The notes under the pieces were generated by a model. It ran no database searches and had not been told where the DNA came from. It worked only from the letters and a program-made list of their open reading frames with translations. This document shows, one piece after another, positions 1 through 10,270 of a stretch of 39,131 nt of DNA. Position 1 is the first letter of the stretch; each line of letters opens with the position of its first letter. This DNA is from JBDRED01 sp043820025 [NCBI: Elusimicrobiota bacterium]. GTDB taxonomy: Bacteria > RUG730 > JBDRED01. Made by a program: the position numbers and the translations under genes. The stretch is taken from assembly GCA_043820025.1 (NCBI GenBank), contig JBDRED010000035.1, forward strand, positions 1-39,131, read 5' to 3'.

Positions 1-196
1 ATTTTATACAATGTTTTTTTTATCATTTAATACCCCTTTATTGAACCTGTTCAATAAAGTGAGTATATATTTTTCAAAGTATCGTCGATACTTTTATTAT
101 TTTGGGCATATTTTAGCAACACTTTTTAACCTTTATGCCCAGGATGACGAATAAAATGTTTAATCGCGCAGGTTATTATTTTTAGAGGAGATTTAG
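1..196 (+). promoter_or_regulatory. Leader region of the purine cluster with three hairpins
   Basis: No gene is visible here. Three inverted repeats are seen: 37-46 with 49-58 (10-bp arms, TTTATTGAAC), 76-83 with 87-94 (AAAGTATC arms) and 104-110 with 134-140 (GGGCATA arms). A weak promoter-like pair, TTGAAC at 41-46 and TATATA at 64-69 with a 17-bp spacer, overlaps the first palindrome. That palindrome could therefore be an operator, or the end of an upstream unit. A GAGGAG-type ribosome binding site precedes the ATG at 197. I do not recognise a known riboswitch. The promoter reading is inference. Confidence 0.35.
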
Positions 197-1189
197 ATGG
201 CTAAGAAAAAAAAGGTTACTTATAAGGGAGCCGGGGTGGATATTGATGCCGGCGATTTATTGGTTGATAAAATTGTTAGCGCTGCAAAAAACTTAAAAAG
301 CAAATCTATGCTCGGCGGTATTGGCGGATTTGGCGGCGCATATTTATTGGATAAAAAATACAAAAACCCGGTGCTTATTTCCGGAACGGATGGCGTGGGG
401 ACAAAATTAAAGATTGCATTTCTGCTCAATAAACATAACACGGTCGGAATTGACCTGGTTGCTATGTGCGTAAATGATATTATTACATGCGGCGCTGAGC
501 CGCTATTCTTTTTAGATTATTTTGCGACAGGAAAATTATCAGTTAATCAAGGAGAACAAATAATAAAAGGCATTGTCGAAGGCTGCAGGCAGAGCGGATG
601 TATGCTCTTGGGCGGTGAAACTGCCGAGATGCCGTCATTTTATAAGAAAGGAGAATATGATCTCGCCGGTTTTGCTGTCGGCGTTGTAGAAAAAAACAAG
701 ATGATAAACGGCTCAGGTATAAGGCCGGGCGATGTGGTTTTGGGAATTCCTTCTAGCGGCGTTCATAGTAATGGTTTTTCTCTGGTTCGAAAGGCATTGA
801 ATAATAGAGAGTTAAAAAAATATGGAGCGCAATTAATTACTCCAACCAGAATATATGTTAAGGAGATTATGCCGCTTTTAAAAAAGAATCTAGTGAAGGG
901 TTTAGCGCACATAACCGGCGGAGGGCTTCCCGGAAATGTTCCTCGCGTCCTGCCAAAAAACTGTAATGTAAAAATTTATAAAAACAGCTGGAATGTCCCA
1001 AAAATATTTAAAACTATTAAGGAATACGGCAATGTGGACGAGAATGAGATGTTTAAGGTCTTTAATATGGGAATTGGAATGACAGTTATTGTTTCTAAGA
1101 ACGATTCAGCGAAGGTAAAAAAAATTGTAAAAGACGCAATAGTTATAGGCGAGGTTGTATCCGGAAAAAATAGGGTAGTGTTAATATGA
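197..1189 (+). CDS. purM: Phosphoribosylformylglycinamidine cyclo-ligase (AIR synthetase)
   Basis: Closes the imidazole ring of purines: FGAM plus ATP gives AIR. It acts in the cytoplasm as a homodimer. The 330-residue protein shows the family's marks in order: the N-terminal [11 protein letters not shown] segment, the glycine-rich GGIGGFGG stretch, [13 protein letters not shown], the ATP/phosphate-binding GGETAEMP loop, [12 protein letters not shown] and [16 protein letters not shown]. It is slightly shorter than the usual ~345 residues but complete at both ends. The ATG follows an AGAGGAG site. Its TGA overlaps the purN start by four bases (ATGA), so translation of the two is probably coupled. 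It is the first gene of the visible purine cluster. Confidence 0.97.
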   Translation: MAKKKKVTYKGAGVDIDAGDLLVDKIVSAAKNLKSKSMLGGIGGFGGAYLLDKKYKNPVLISGTDGVGTKLKIAFLLNKHNTVGIDLVAMCVNDIITCGAEPLFFLDYFATGKLSVNQGEQIIKGIVEGCRQSGCMLLGGETAEMPSFYKKGEYDLAGFAVGVVEKNKMINGSGIRPGDVVLGIPSSGVHSNGFSLVRKALNNRELKKYGAQLITPTRIYVKEIMPLLKKNLVKGLAHITGGGLPGNVPRVLPKNCNVKIYKNSWNVPKIFKTIKEYGNVDENEMFKVFNMGIGMTVIVSKNDSAKVKKIVKDAIVIGEVVSGKNRVVLI

Positions 1190-1770
1190 AAAATATAGCT
1201 GTGCTGGCGTCAGGCGGCGGATCAAATCTTCAAGCATTGATTGACGCAGTTAACGATGGGTATATTTCCGACGCTCGAATCAGCTGTGTAATCAGCAATA
1301 ATAAAAAAGCTTACGCTCTTGAGCGCGCTAGAATTAATAAAATTAAAGCTTTGTTTCTTGATCCTAAGAATAAAACCGGGAAAGAATACACGCAGGATGT
1401 TATTGATGCGCTTAAAGAATTTGAAATTGATTTGGTATGCTTAGCCGGTTTTATGATTATTCTTTCGCCTGAGATTGTGAAAGAGTTTGATAAGAGAATA
1501 TTAAATATACACCCGGCTCTTCTGCCTAAGTACGGGGGAAAGGGTATGTATGGCCATCATGTTCATGAAGCTGTAATATCTGCGGGGGAAAAGGAATCGG
1601 GCGCAACAGTGCATTTTGTCGACGACGGTTGTGATACGGGGACTATAATTATTCAAGAGAAGCTTGATGTTTTGGAGAATGACACTCCTGAGACCTTAGC
1701 AAAAAGGGTTTTAGAGATAGAACATAAAATATATCCTGAGGCAGTAAAAAAGGTTTTAAAAAATATTTGA
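1186..1770 (+). CDS. purN: Phosphoribosylglycinamide formyltransferase (GART)
   Basis: Transfers a formyl group from 10-formyltetrahydrofolate to GAR, the third step of de novo purine synthesis. The 194-residue protein has the N-terminal phosphate-binding [16 protein letters not shown] loop, the catalytic [12 protein letters not shown] block with its Asn and His, and the [17 protein letters not shown] motif containing the catalytic Asp. Length is normal for PurN. The start ATG overlaps the purM stop. In the pathway PurN acts before PurM, so gene order does not follow reaction order. A folate-independent PurT is not seen in the window. Confidence 0.96.
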   Translation: MKNIAVLASGGGSNLQALIDAVNDGYISDARISCVISNNKKAYALERARINKIKALFLDPKNKTGKEYTQDVIDALKEFEIDLVCLAGFMIILSPEIVKEFDKRILNIHPALLPKYGGKGMYGHHVHEAVISAGEKESGATVHFVDDGCDTGTIIIQEKLDVLENDTPETLAKRVLEIEHKIYPEAVKKVLKNI

Positions 1771-1797
1771 CCGGATTGCCGCAGATGGGAGGATAGT

Positions 1798-3309
1798 TTG
1801 AAGGTTAAGAGAGCGCTAATAAGTGTGTCAGACAAGAGCGGGTTACTGCCTTTTGTAAAGGCTCTTACTGAAATGGGAGTTGAAATAATATCAACAGGCG
1901 GCACAAAAAAGTATATTGAAGAAAGTGGAGTCAGAGTTAAGGATATTGCAGAATTTACAGGATTCCCGGAGATATTAGACGGACGGGTAAAGACTCTGCA
2001 TCCAAAGGTGCATGGCGCGCTGTTAGCAAAAAGGAATAATAAAAAGCACATAAAGCAGGTAGAAGAAAATAATATTTCGTATATAGATATGGTTGTAGTT
2101 AATCTTTATCCATTTGAAGAAACTTTAAAAAATGGCGCAGGTCATGAAGAAATTATTGAAAATATTGATATAGGCGGGCCGTCTATGCTAAGATCAGCTG
2201 CCAAGAATTATGAGGATGTTATTGTTTTATGCGACTCTTCTGATTATATGCGTATTATTGCCGATTTAAAAAAGAACGGCGATATAAATTGTGATGAGCG
2301 TATGCGGTTAGCTGCAAAGGTGTTTGAGAAAACAAATAATTATGACCGCAATATATTTAATTATTTGTCAGACAAAAAAGAAATGAAGAATATACAGCTC
2401 ACTAAGGCCTTAGATCTGAGATATGGAGAAAACCCTCATCAAAACGCCGGTTATTACAAAGAAGACGGACTGCAAAATAATTTTAAATGGGAACAGCTGG
2501 CAGGAAAAGAACTGTCATATAATAATTTAATGGATATTGAAGCTGCATGGAGCATGGCAAATGATTTTCAGGGGCCAACCGCGGTTATTGTTGAACACAA
2601 TAATCCGTGCGGTGTTGGAAGAGCCAATAATCCGGAAAAGGCTTATATAAACGCGTTAGCTGCAGATTCTCTTAGCGCTTATGGCGGTATTGTTGCGGTT
2701 AACGAAAAGCTTACTAAGAAATGCGCTGAGGAAATAATAAAAATATTCACTGAGTGTGTTATAGCTCCGGATTTTGAAAAAGATGCTCTTGATATACTGA
2801 AAACAAAAAAGAATTTAAGAATAATTTCTATAAGCGGAAAAATTGAAAATGCGTATGAGATTCGAAGGGCGCTTGATGGCTTTTTGATTCAGGACAAAGA
2901 TTTAACTGTTGCGGAAGAGAATAAGATTGTGACTAACAATTCTCCGACTAAGGATGAGACGGAAGCGCTTAATTTCGCGTGGATTGTATGCAAACATGTT
3001 AAATCAAACGCTATTGTGATAGCTGACAAAAACCATACCATAGGTATTGGCGCAGGCCAGATGAGCAGAGTGGATTCAGTGGAGATTGCAGTGAATAAAG
3101 CAAAGAAAGCAGGCCTTAAGCTTGAAGGCGCTGTGCTTGCTTCTGACGCGTTTTTTCCGTTTAGGGATTCTATCGAAACAATCGCGCCTTACGGAATAAA
3201 GGCTGTGATACAGCCCGGCGGTTCTGTGAGGGATGGAGAGGTAATTGATGCCTGCAATCAGCACAATATTTCAATGGTGTTTACAGGTAAGAGGCATTTT
3301 AGGCATTAA
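1798..3309 (+). CDS. purH: Bifunctional AICAR transformylase / IMP cyclohydrolase
   Basis: Catalyses the last two steps to IMP. The N-terminal MGS-like cyclohydrolase domain (about residues 1-145) carries ISTGGTKKYIEESGV and DGRVKTLHPKVHGALL. The C-terminal AICARFT domain has RYGENPHQNAGYY, VEHNNPCGVG, CKHVKSNAIVIA and the C-terminal KAVIQPGGSVRDGEVIDA and FTGKRHFRH. Length of 503 residues is slightly under the usual ~510-530. Translation starts at a TTG: GGGAGGA at 1787-1793 sits four bases upstream, and the encoded MKVKRALISVSDKSG is the expected N-terminus. The gap to purN is 27 bases, so it is likely in the same operon. Confidence 0.96.
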   Translation: MKVKRALISVSDKSGLLPFVKALTEMGVEIISTGGTKKYIEESGVRVKDIAEFTGFPEILDGRVKTLHPKVHGALLAKRNNKKHIKQVEENNISYIDMVVVNLYPFEETLKNGAGHEEIIENIDIGGPSMLRSAAKNYEDVIVLCDSSDYMRIIADLKKNGDINCDERMRLAAKVFEKTNNYDRNIFNYLSDKKEMKNIQLTKALDLRYGENPHQNAGYYKEDGLQNNFKWEQLAGKELSYNNLMDIEAAWSMANDFQGPTAVIVEHNNPCGVGRANNPEKAYINALAADSLSAYGGIVAVNEKLTKKCAEEIIKIFTECVIAPDFEKDALDILKTKKNLRIISISGKIENAYEIRRALDGFLIQDKDLTVAEENKIVTNNSPTKDETEALNFAWIVCKHVKSNAIVIADKNHTIGIGAGQMSRVDSVEIAVNKAKKAGLKLEGAVLASDAFFPFRDSIETIAPYGIKAVIQPGGSVRDGEVIDACNQHNISMVFTGKRHFRH

Positions 3310-3323
3310 AGAGTGCTCTCCTT

Positions 3324-3400
3324 TGTCATCCTCGGGCTTGACCCGAGGATCTTTGAGAGAGTAATATCTAACGAAGATCCCCGCCTTCGCGGGGATGACA
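3324..3400. repeat. 77-bp compound-hairpin intergenic repeat, copy 1
   Basis: The element opens with TGTCATCC and closes with GGATGACA. It contains two hairpins: ATCCTCGGG/CCCGAGGAT with loop CTTGA, and ATCCCCGC/GCGGGGAT with loop CTTC. A second copy of exactly the same length lies at 6594-6670. No T-tract follows, so it does not look like a simple intrinsic terminator. The layout resembles small dispersed palindromic intergenic repeats (REP/RPE-like) known in several bacterial groups; the family name is not known to me. It separates purH from the dCMP deaminase gene and supplies a spurious upstream ATG for the latter. Confidence 0.85.
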
Positions 3401-3427
3401 CTTCGTGTTGCTTTTGGAAGGTGTTGT

Positions 3428-3883
3428 ATGAATAATAAAACAATTAGGCCGTCGTGGGATGAATATTTCATGTCAATAGCTAAGGAAGTCGCTAAAAGAT
3501 CTACATGCACGAGAAGGAATGTGGGAGCTGTCTTAGTTAAGGATAAGAGAATCTTAGCTACAGGGTATAATGGGACTGTTCGCGATTTGGATCATTGCGA
3601 CGCTGTTGGATGCATACGCGAAAAGAAAAAGATTGAGTCAGGTACCAGGCATGAATTGTGCAGGGGCCTGCACGCAGAACAGAACGCGCTTTTATTTGCG
3701 AGTTCTTATGGTTTGGACACAAAACATTCTGTGTTATATTCTACTATTCAGCCTTGTATAATGTGCGCGAAGATGATAGTTCAATCAGGAATAAAGAAGG
3801 TTGTGTATATTGGCGATTATCCGGATGTATTTGCATTAGATATATTTAAAGAAGCGAATGTAGAATTAGTGAAGTTTAAATAA
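3428..3883 (+). CDS. Deoxycytidylate (dCMP) deaminase family protein
   Basis: A zinc-dependent deaminase that is expected to convert dCMP to dUMP, feeding dTMP synthesis. The 151-residue protein has the proton-donor motif HAEQNALLFAS (H82, E84) and the zinc-ligand PCIMC motif (C110, C113). It also has the extra Cys/His-rich insert CDAVGCIREK...RHELCRG typical of the ComEB/dCMP deaminase group (COG2131) rather than cytidine deaminases. I place the start at 3428: GGAAGG at 3416-3421 gives good spacing and the protein begins MNNKTIRPSWDEYF. An in-frame ATG at 3395 lies inside the intergenic repeat and has no ribosome site. Its place between purine genes makes a nucleotide-pool operon. Confidence 0.9.
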   Translation: MNNKTIRPSWDEYFMSIAKEVAKRSTCTRRNVGAVLVKDKRILATGYNGTVRDLDHCDAVGCIREKKKIESGTRHELCRGLHAEQNALLFASSYGLDTKHSVLYSTIQPCIMCAKMIVQSGIKKVVYIGDYPDVFALDIFKEANVELVKFK

Positions 3884-3909
3884 GTGTTTGAAATTTTTAG
3901 GGAGGAATC

Positions 3910-5202
3910 ATGATCAGCCGCTACTCTCGAGAAGAAATGGCGAAAATATGGACAGATGAATATAGATTTCAAAAAATGCTTGATGTTGAGATATTAGCTT
4001 GCGAAATATTAAGTAAACATGGAAAAATACCTGAAGCAAGCCTTAAAAATATACAAAAAAAGGCAAAGTTTGATATTAAGCGAATCAAAGAAATCGAGGA
4101 TGTTGTTAAACATGATGTTATAGCGTTTCTAACTGCTGTGGCTGAGAATGTTGGCGAGGATTCCAGGTTTATTCATATGGGCCTTACTTCCTCAGATGTT
4201 TTAGATACTGCGCTTGGCTCAATTATAAAGGAATCAATTAAGTTGTTAGAGAAAGATTTAGAGGAGCTTATTGAGGTTTTAGGTTCGCAGGCTAAGAAAT
4301 ACAAGAAGATTCCAATGGTAGGCCGCACGCATGGAATACACGCTGAGCCAATGACATTTGGATTAAAACTGGCTCTGTGGTATTCTGATATGAAACGTAA
4401 TCTTGAGAGGTTAAGAGAGATTAAAAAAAGGGTTTGTGTGGGAAAAATATCCGGGGCTGTCGGAACATTTTCAAACCTCGAACCTTTTGTTGAAGAATAT
4501 GTATGCGAAAAGCTTGGTCTTGCTCCATGCGCGATTTCAACTCAGGTAGTTCAAAGAGACAGACAGGCGGAGTACTTGAATATGCTGGCGCTAATCGCGG
4601 GATGCGTTGAGAAGTGCGCGACTGAGCTGAGAAACCTTCAGCGCACTGATATTAGAGAGGCTGAGGAGCAGTTCACAAAAGGACAAAAAGGTTCGTCAGC
4701 TATGCCGCATAAAAAGAACCCGATTACGAGCGAACAGATGACAGGTTTGGCGCGCGTTATAAGAAGCAATGCTATAGCCGGTATGGAAAATATCGCGTTA
4801 TGGCATGAGAGAGATATCTCCCATTCGTCAGTTGAGAGAATTATACTGCCGGACAGCTCAATACTGCTGGACTATATTCTTCAAAAATTAAAAAAAGTGG
4901 TAAGCGGCCTCGTAGTTTACGAGGAGAATATGCATTCTAATTTATTTAAAACACAGGGGCTGTTTTTTTCACAAAGGCTTATGCTCGCGCTTGTGGATAA
5001 GGGCGTATCAAGAGAAGACGCTTATTTAATGGTGCAGAGAAACAGCATGAAGTCGTGGGATGAGAAAAAACCGTTAAAGGATTTCGCGCTTGCTGATAAG
5101 GAAATAATGAGTAAGATTAATAAAGATGAGATTAATAATATATTTAATATAGACTATTTCCTAAGGAATATAGACGTTATTTTTAAAAGATTAGGATTGT
5201 AG
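3910..5202 (+). CDS. purB: Adenylosuccinate lyase
   Basis: Cleaves SAICAR and adenylosuccinate with release of fumarate, so it serves both IMP synthesis and the AMP branch. It is a cytoplasmic homotetramer of the fumarase/aspartase superfamily. Seen in the 430-residue sequence: N-terminal YSREEMAKIWTDEYRF, HMGLTSSDVLDTA, the catalytic-His region GRTHGIHAEPMTFGLK and the superfamily signature GSSAMPHKKNPITSEQ with the flexible catalytic-Ser loop. Length is normal. GGAGG lies just upstream of the ATG. It is 26 bases after the deaminase gene and 12 bases before purA, so co-transcription is likely. Confidence 0.96.
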   Translation: MISRYSREEMAKIWTDEYRFQKMLDVEILACEILSKHGKIPEASLKNIQKKAKFDIKRIKEIEDVVKHDVIAFLTAVAENVGEDSRFIHMGLTSSDVLDTALGSIIKESIKLLEKDLEELIEVLGSQAKKYKKIPMVGRTHGIHAEPMTFGLKLALWYSDMKRNLERLREIKKRVCVGKISGAVGTFSNLEPFVEEYVCEKLGLAPCAISTQVVQRDRQAEYLNMLALIAGCVEKCATELRNLQRTDIREAEEQFTKGQKGSSAMPHKKNPITSEQMTGLARVIRSNAIAGMENIALWHERDISHSSVERIILPDSSILLDYILQKLKKVVSGLVVYEENMHSNLFKTQGLFFSQRLMLALVDKGVSREDAYLMVQRNSMKSWDEKKPLKDFALADKEIMSKINKDEINNIFNIDYFLRNIDVIFKRLGL

Positions 5203-5214
5203 GAGGAAAATTAA

Positions 5215-6522
<1,308 letters not shown>

Positions 6523-6532
6523 AGAGAAAGAA

Positions 6533-6744
6533 TTTGGAATTGAGAATTGAGGTAAGGAGAATGAATAAAAGCAATGGGTAATAATGACCACTGTGTCATC
6601 CTCGGGCTTGACCCGAGGATCTTCGAGAAGTAAATATCTAACGGAGATTCCTGTTTTCACAGGAATGACAGAATAAAAAATGACGGATTAAAATTCATTG
6701 TTTTTGTCTATTAACTTTAATGTTTTTTAATTCACAATTCCAAA
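6533..6744. repeat. Inverted-repeat-bounded, MITE-like intergenic unit
   Basis: 16-bp arms at 6533-6548 and 6729-6744 are inverted copies of each other with one mismatch (15 of 16 pair; core GGAATTG-A/T-GAATT). They bound about 212 bp that encodes no protein and contains the 77-bp double-hairpin repeat. This layout resembles a small non-autonomous element. I see no transposase and no clear target-site duplication, so mobility is only an inference. The rest of the 6523-6774 gap is AT-rich and holds nothing else I can name. Confidence 0.5.
6594..6670. repeat. 77-bp compound-hairpin intergenic repeat, copy 2
   Basis: Same length and layout as the copy at 3324-3400. The first hairpin (ATCCTCGGG/CCCGAGGAT) is identical. 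The second hairpin reads ATTCCTGT/ACAGGAAT in place of ATCCCCGC/GCGGGGAT: three C-to-T changes on one arm are matched by three G-to-A changes on the other, so pairing is kept. This indicates selection or biased copying that preserves secondary structure. Confidence 0.85.
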
Positions 6745-6767
6745 AATACGAAGTATTTTTTTGGAGG
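6742..6767 (+). promoter_or_regulatory. AU-rich hairpin abutting a Shine-Dalgarno site
   Basis: AAAAATAC (6742-6749) and GTATTTTT (6753-6760) form an 8-bp stem with a GAA loop and T residues on to 6762, directly followed by GGAGG (6763-6767) and the ATG at 6775. It may be a weak terminator for readthrough from the purine genes, or an RNA element affecting access to the ribosome site. It is all A/U pairs except one, so stability is low. Confidence 0.35.
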
Positions 6768-6774
6768 ATTTCTT

Positions 6775-8922
6775 ATGCCTGTTTACTCTTCAAAAGATAA
6801 GGTAAAATGCGGCGTTCCCTTGGGTGGAGTCGGAGCAGGTAAGATCGAGATTCTTCCAAACGGATGTTTTGATTATTTGACGTTTTTAAATAATTGGCGC
6901 GATCCGATCGTGGATATGAGAAATAAAGAGGCGGGTTTTGCGAAAGGACTCCTCGGATTTCATTTTGGAGCGCAGGTGAAATGGAATGGCGGAAGCGTTG
7001 TAAGGATACTCCAGACTGAAAAATTAAACAACTATCCAACAATTAAAGAAATTAAATATTCAGGTATATTTCCCAAAGCAGTGCTTGCTTATCATGATCA
7101 GTCGCTTCCTGTTAACATAACGCTAAACGCATACTCATCATTTATTCCGGGCGATTACAAAAATTCATCAATACCGGGCGTACTTTTTGACTTTTCTATT
7201 GAGAATAAAAAAAATATTCCGGTTGATGTGACCTTATTTATGATTTGCAGAAATGTTTCAGGTAAATGGTATATTAACAGGACTAATAAGCCGGTAAAAA
7301 TGGGACAGGATGAGATGGGTATAGAATTTACGCAGACAAAGAGATATAAAAATGACAGTAAATCAGGAGATCTATGCATGTCAGTAAAGGCGAGCGGTAA
7401 AATTGGATATATGAATGGCTGGAACTCGCAGACAGTGAATTTTATTTATACTCCCGAAACTTTAGGTTTAGACGCTGTTGATTATCTTATTAAATGCGGA
7501 CAGCTTCCAAATTCTGATTCTGCTTATGAAACGAAGAATGAAAATATTCAGCTTGCGTCTTGTTTAAGCGATACATTTAGAATTCCTGCTTCTAAAACAA
7601 ACAATACAACATTCAGTTTAGGCTGGCACTATCCTAAACACGATTATGGGCACTATTATGAAAAGCAATTTAAGAGCGCTCCTTCAGTTTGCAAATATTT
7701 AAACAAAAATAAAAAAGCGCTAAAGAAGAAGGTTGATTTGTGGACGAGCGAGGTGTTAAACGCAGGTATGCCTGAATGGTTAGGAGACGCGGTTCTTAAT
7801 AATTTGTATACTATGATTTCAGGCTCTTGGCTTACTAAAGATGGAAATTTTACGTTATATGAGTCGCCGCAAATATGTCCTCTTATGGGCACAATAGATG
7901 TTGGGTTTTATGCGACACTGCCTGTTCTTTTACTTTTTCCAGAGTGGGAAAAACGTTATCTTGAATCATTTGCCGATGCTCAAAGAAAGGATGGATATGT
8001 GCCTCATGATTTAGGCTTTGAATGCCTGGATATGCCTAGCGACGGAACAACCTTTTATAAGTGGAAGGATTTGAATTCTAAATTTGTTCTGATGTTATAT
8101 AGAGATTATTTGCGGACTAAAGATAAGGCGTATCTTAAGAGACTGTATCCAAACGCAAAAAAAGCTTTAGCTTGGCTTGAGAAAAAAAGCGTTGGAAGCC
8201 ATGGTCTTCCTGAAAATGAAGGCGCGGATCAAACATTTGATACTTGGGATTTTTTTGGCGTAAACTCATATACCGCAGGATTATATTTAGCTGCTCTGCG
8301 CGCATTAGAGGAGATGGCTTTAATATTAAATGACACAGTTACAGCGGATTCCTGCGCTCGCAAATTCAAAAAAGGTCAAAAATCATATGAAGACTTACTC
8401 TGGTCCGGAGAATATTATTATACATCAGTCAATGGCAAAAAAATATATGATTCCTGCACAGTAGGCCAGCTCACAGGTCAGTGGATAGCGCATCTATTAG
8501 GGCTGGGTTATATTTTAGACAAAAAAAAGATAAGAAGCTCTTTGAAGATGATTGATAAACTTAATAATCACGATTCAAAATACGGTTGTACAAATTCTGT
8601 TTACCCTAGTGGAAAGAGGGATGACAAATTTATCCATTCGCGTAATTATTGGCCATGCGTAACATACGTTTACAGCTCGCTTTGCATTTATGAAGGTTTG
8701 ACTGAACAAGGTCTTAAAGCTTCTAAAAAAACTTATTCCACTTTCGCGAATACCGTAAAAAATGTTTGGAATCAACCGGATTGCGTTAATCCAAAGGATG
8801 GAAGTTCTGTGTTTGGCGATTACTATATGCGGAATATGGGTATTTGGTCTATAGTTTTTGCTCTTGGCTCTAAAGATAAAAAAGTTGAAAATATGTTGAA
8901 GCGCCTTGAAAATCTGAAATAA
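6775..8922 (+). CDS. GH116-family (GBA2-type, DUF608) glycoside hydrolase
   Basis: Likely a beta-glucosidase or related retaining glycosidase of family GH116, whose members include human GBA2 and Thermoanaerobacterium TxGH116. The 715-residue protein starts with the typical GVPLGGVGAGKIEILPNG segment, followed by an N-terminal beta-rich domain (about 1-320) and a C-terminal (alpha/alpha)6 catalytic domain. By alignment in memory to GBA2, the nucleophile would be Glu363 in NFTLYESP...DVGFYAT, and the acid/base Asp489 in DQTFDTWDFFGVNSYTAG. No signal peptide is seen, so it is probably cytoplasmic. GGAGG precedes the ATG. It stands 70 bases upstream of two GlgC-like genes, suggesting glucan or glucoside turnover. 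Substrate cannot be told from sequence. Confidence 0.85.
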   Translation: MPVYSSKDKVKCGVPLGGVGAGKIEILPNGCFDYLTFLNNWRDPIVDMRNKEAGFAKGLLGFHFGAQVKWNGGSVVRILQTEKLNNYPTIKEIKYSGIFPKAVLAYHDQSLPVNITLNAYSSFIPGDYKNSSIPGVLFDFSIENKKNIPVDVTLFMICRNVSGKWYINRTNKPVKMGQDEMGIEFTQTKRYKNDSKSGDLCMSVKASGKIGYMNGWNSQTVNFIYTPETLGLDAVDYLIKCGQLPNSDSAYETKNENIQLASCLSDTFRIPASKTNNTTFSLGWHYPKHDYGHYYEKQFKSAPSVCKYLNKNKKALKKKVDLWTSEVLNAGMPEWLGDAVLNNLYTMISGSWLTKDGNFTLYESPQICPLMGTIDVGFYATLPVLLLFPEWEKRYLESFADAQRKDGYVPHDLGFECLDMPSDGTTFYKWKDLNSKFVLMLYRDYLRTKDKAYLKRLYPNAKKALAWLEKKSVGSHGLPENEGADQTFDTWDFFGVNSYTAGLYLAALRALEEMALILNDTVTADSCARKFKKGQKSYEDLLWSGEYYYTSVNGKKIYDSCTVGQLTGQWIAHLLGLGYILDKKKIRSSLKMIDKLNNHDSKYGCTNSVYPSGKRDDKFIHSRNYWPCVTYVYSSLCIYEGLTEQGLKASKKTYSTFANTVKNVWNQPDCVNPKDGSSVFGDYYMRNMGIWSIVFALGSKDKKVENMLKRLENLK

Positions 8923-8992
8923 CATGGTATAAATTAATATTATAGTATAGAAGGGAATGCGGGGTTGGTAATGAATTATATTAGGTGGTAAT

Positions 8993-10270
8993 ATGTCACA
9001 AGATAGCGTAATGGCCCTGATTCTTGCGGGTGGATCAACTCATACTTTGGGACTTTTAGAAAAAAAGAGAACTAAAGCAGCTATTCCGATTGGCGGTATG
9101 TATAGGCTTATTGATTTTGCGCTTTCAAGCCTGGCAAATTCAGGTATAAATCGGGTTGGCGTGCTTACACAATATAGGCCTTCCTCTCTTATTGAACATA
9201 TTTACTTTGGCAAACCCTGGGATCTTAAAGGGCGCAGCAGGGAAGTCAGGATGCTGCCTCCGTATACAGGAGAAAATGAGTCAAGCTGGTACAAGGGCAC
9301 AGCAGACGCAGTTTATCAAAATTTAAATTTTATTACAGACCATGATCCGGAGCATGTGCTTGTTCTCTCAGGCGAACACGTCTACAATTTAGATTTTAAT
9401 AAGGTTATTGCGTTTCATAAAGAAAAAAAAGCTGATGTTACTGTTGTGGTAAAAAATTTAAATAATCCTGTTTTAAATAAGTTAAGCATTATAACTGATA
9501 AAGATTCGCGTATTATCAGTTTTTCAGATAAGTCTGCGAAGAGTAAGAATAATCTTGTTTCGCTTACCATTTATCTTTTCAATAAAGATGTGCTTCTAAG
9601 AGAAGTCCGGAAAGATGCAAAAAGCAGAGTGTCAGAACATGTATTTGCTAAAAACATTCTTCCTAATTTAGTAAAAAATAAGAGAGTATATGCTTATAAT
9701 TTTGATGGCGATTGGTATTATATTTCAACGATTCGCGATTATTGGGACGCTAATATGAAAATGCTTTCCGTAAAACCTACGATTGATCCTGAAAAATGGG
9801 GAGTGCGCACTAATCTCGAGGATAGAAAGTTAGGAGATAGGCCGTCTGCTTATATTAAAAATGAAGCGGTTATTTCTAATTCCCGCATACCGAGAGGCTG
9901 TATAATTAATGGCGAAGTCAGAAACAGCGTTTTATTCCCGGGCGTGATTATAGAAAAGGGAGCTAAGGTTGTAAATAGCGTTATTATGCATGATTCGCAT
10001 ATCGGAGTGGGAGCGTATATTGAAAACGCGGTATTAGATAAGGATGTGAAAATAAAAAAAATGGCTAGCATTGGCGTAGGCAGGAATTTTGAAAATGATA
10101 TGTTTCCTTCGGAATATAATACGGGAATTACAGTTGTTGGGAAGTCAGCTATAGTGCCTGAAAATCAAAAAATCGGAAAGAATTGTCTAATTGCAGATGG
10201 TGTAGTTGAAAATGATTATTCTTCTAATGAAACAAAATCAGGCGCATGTGTTATAAAGGGGATGTTATGA
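8993..10270 (+). CDS. Catalytically degraded GlgC paralogue (GlgD-like regulatory subunit)
   Basis: A 425-residue homologue of glucose-1-phosphate adenylyltransferase with an N-terminal nucleotidyltransferase fold and a C-terminal left-handed beta-helix (repeats from about residue 290). The catalytic marks are eroded: the nucleotide loop GGQGSRL of the neighbour is GGSTHTL (13-19), the catalytic Asp of SGDHIY is Glu128, and the metal-binding Asp of RDVGT is Tyr243 (YISTI). The EKP substrate loop reads DKS. The spacing is kept so well that E128 and Y243 align with D128 and D243 of the next protein. In Firmicutes, GlgD-type proteins with similar losses pair with GlgC in a heterotetramer, so a regulatory subunit is inferred. 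Its stop overlaps the glgC start (ATGA). Confidence 0.82.
   Translation: MSQDSVMALILAGGSTHTLGLLEKKRTKAAIPIGGMYRLIDFALSSLANSGINRVGVLTQYRPSSLIEHIYFGKPWDLKGRSREVRMLPPYTGENESSWYKGTADAVYQNLNFITDHDPEHVLVLSGEHVYNLDFNKVIAFHKEKKADVTVVVKNLNNPVLNKLSIITDKDSRIISFSDKSAKSKNNLVSLTIYLFNKDVLLREVRKDAKSRVSEHVFAKNILPNLVKNKRVYAYNFDGDWYYISTIRDYWDANMKMLSVKPTIDPEKWGVRTNLEDRKLGDRPSAYIKNEAVISNSRIPRGCIINGEVRNSVLFPGVIIEKGAKVVNSVIMHDSHIGVGAYIENAVLDKDVKIKKMASIGVGRNFENDMFPSEYNTGITVVGKSAIVPENQKIGKNCLIADGVVENDYSSNETKSGACVIKGML

Noticed and set aside
3324-3400. Double hairpin as a Rho-independent terminator of purH
   Set aside because: Neither stem is followed by a T-tract, and the same element recurs in another gap, so a repeat is the better reading.
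3395-3427. Upstream ATG extending the dCMP deaminase by 11 residues
   Set aside because: The extension falls in the tail of the 77-bp repeat, lacks a ribosome site, and the family N-terminus begins at 3428 with GGAAGG in place.
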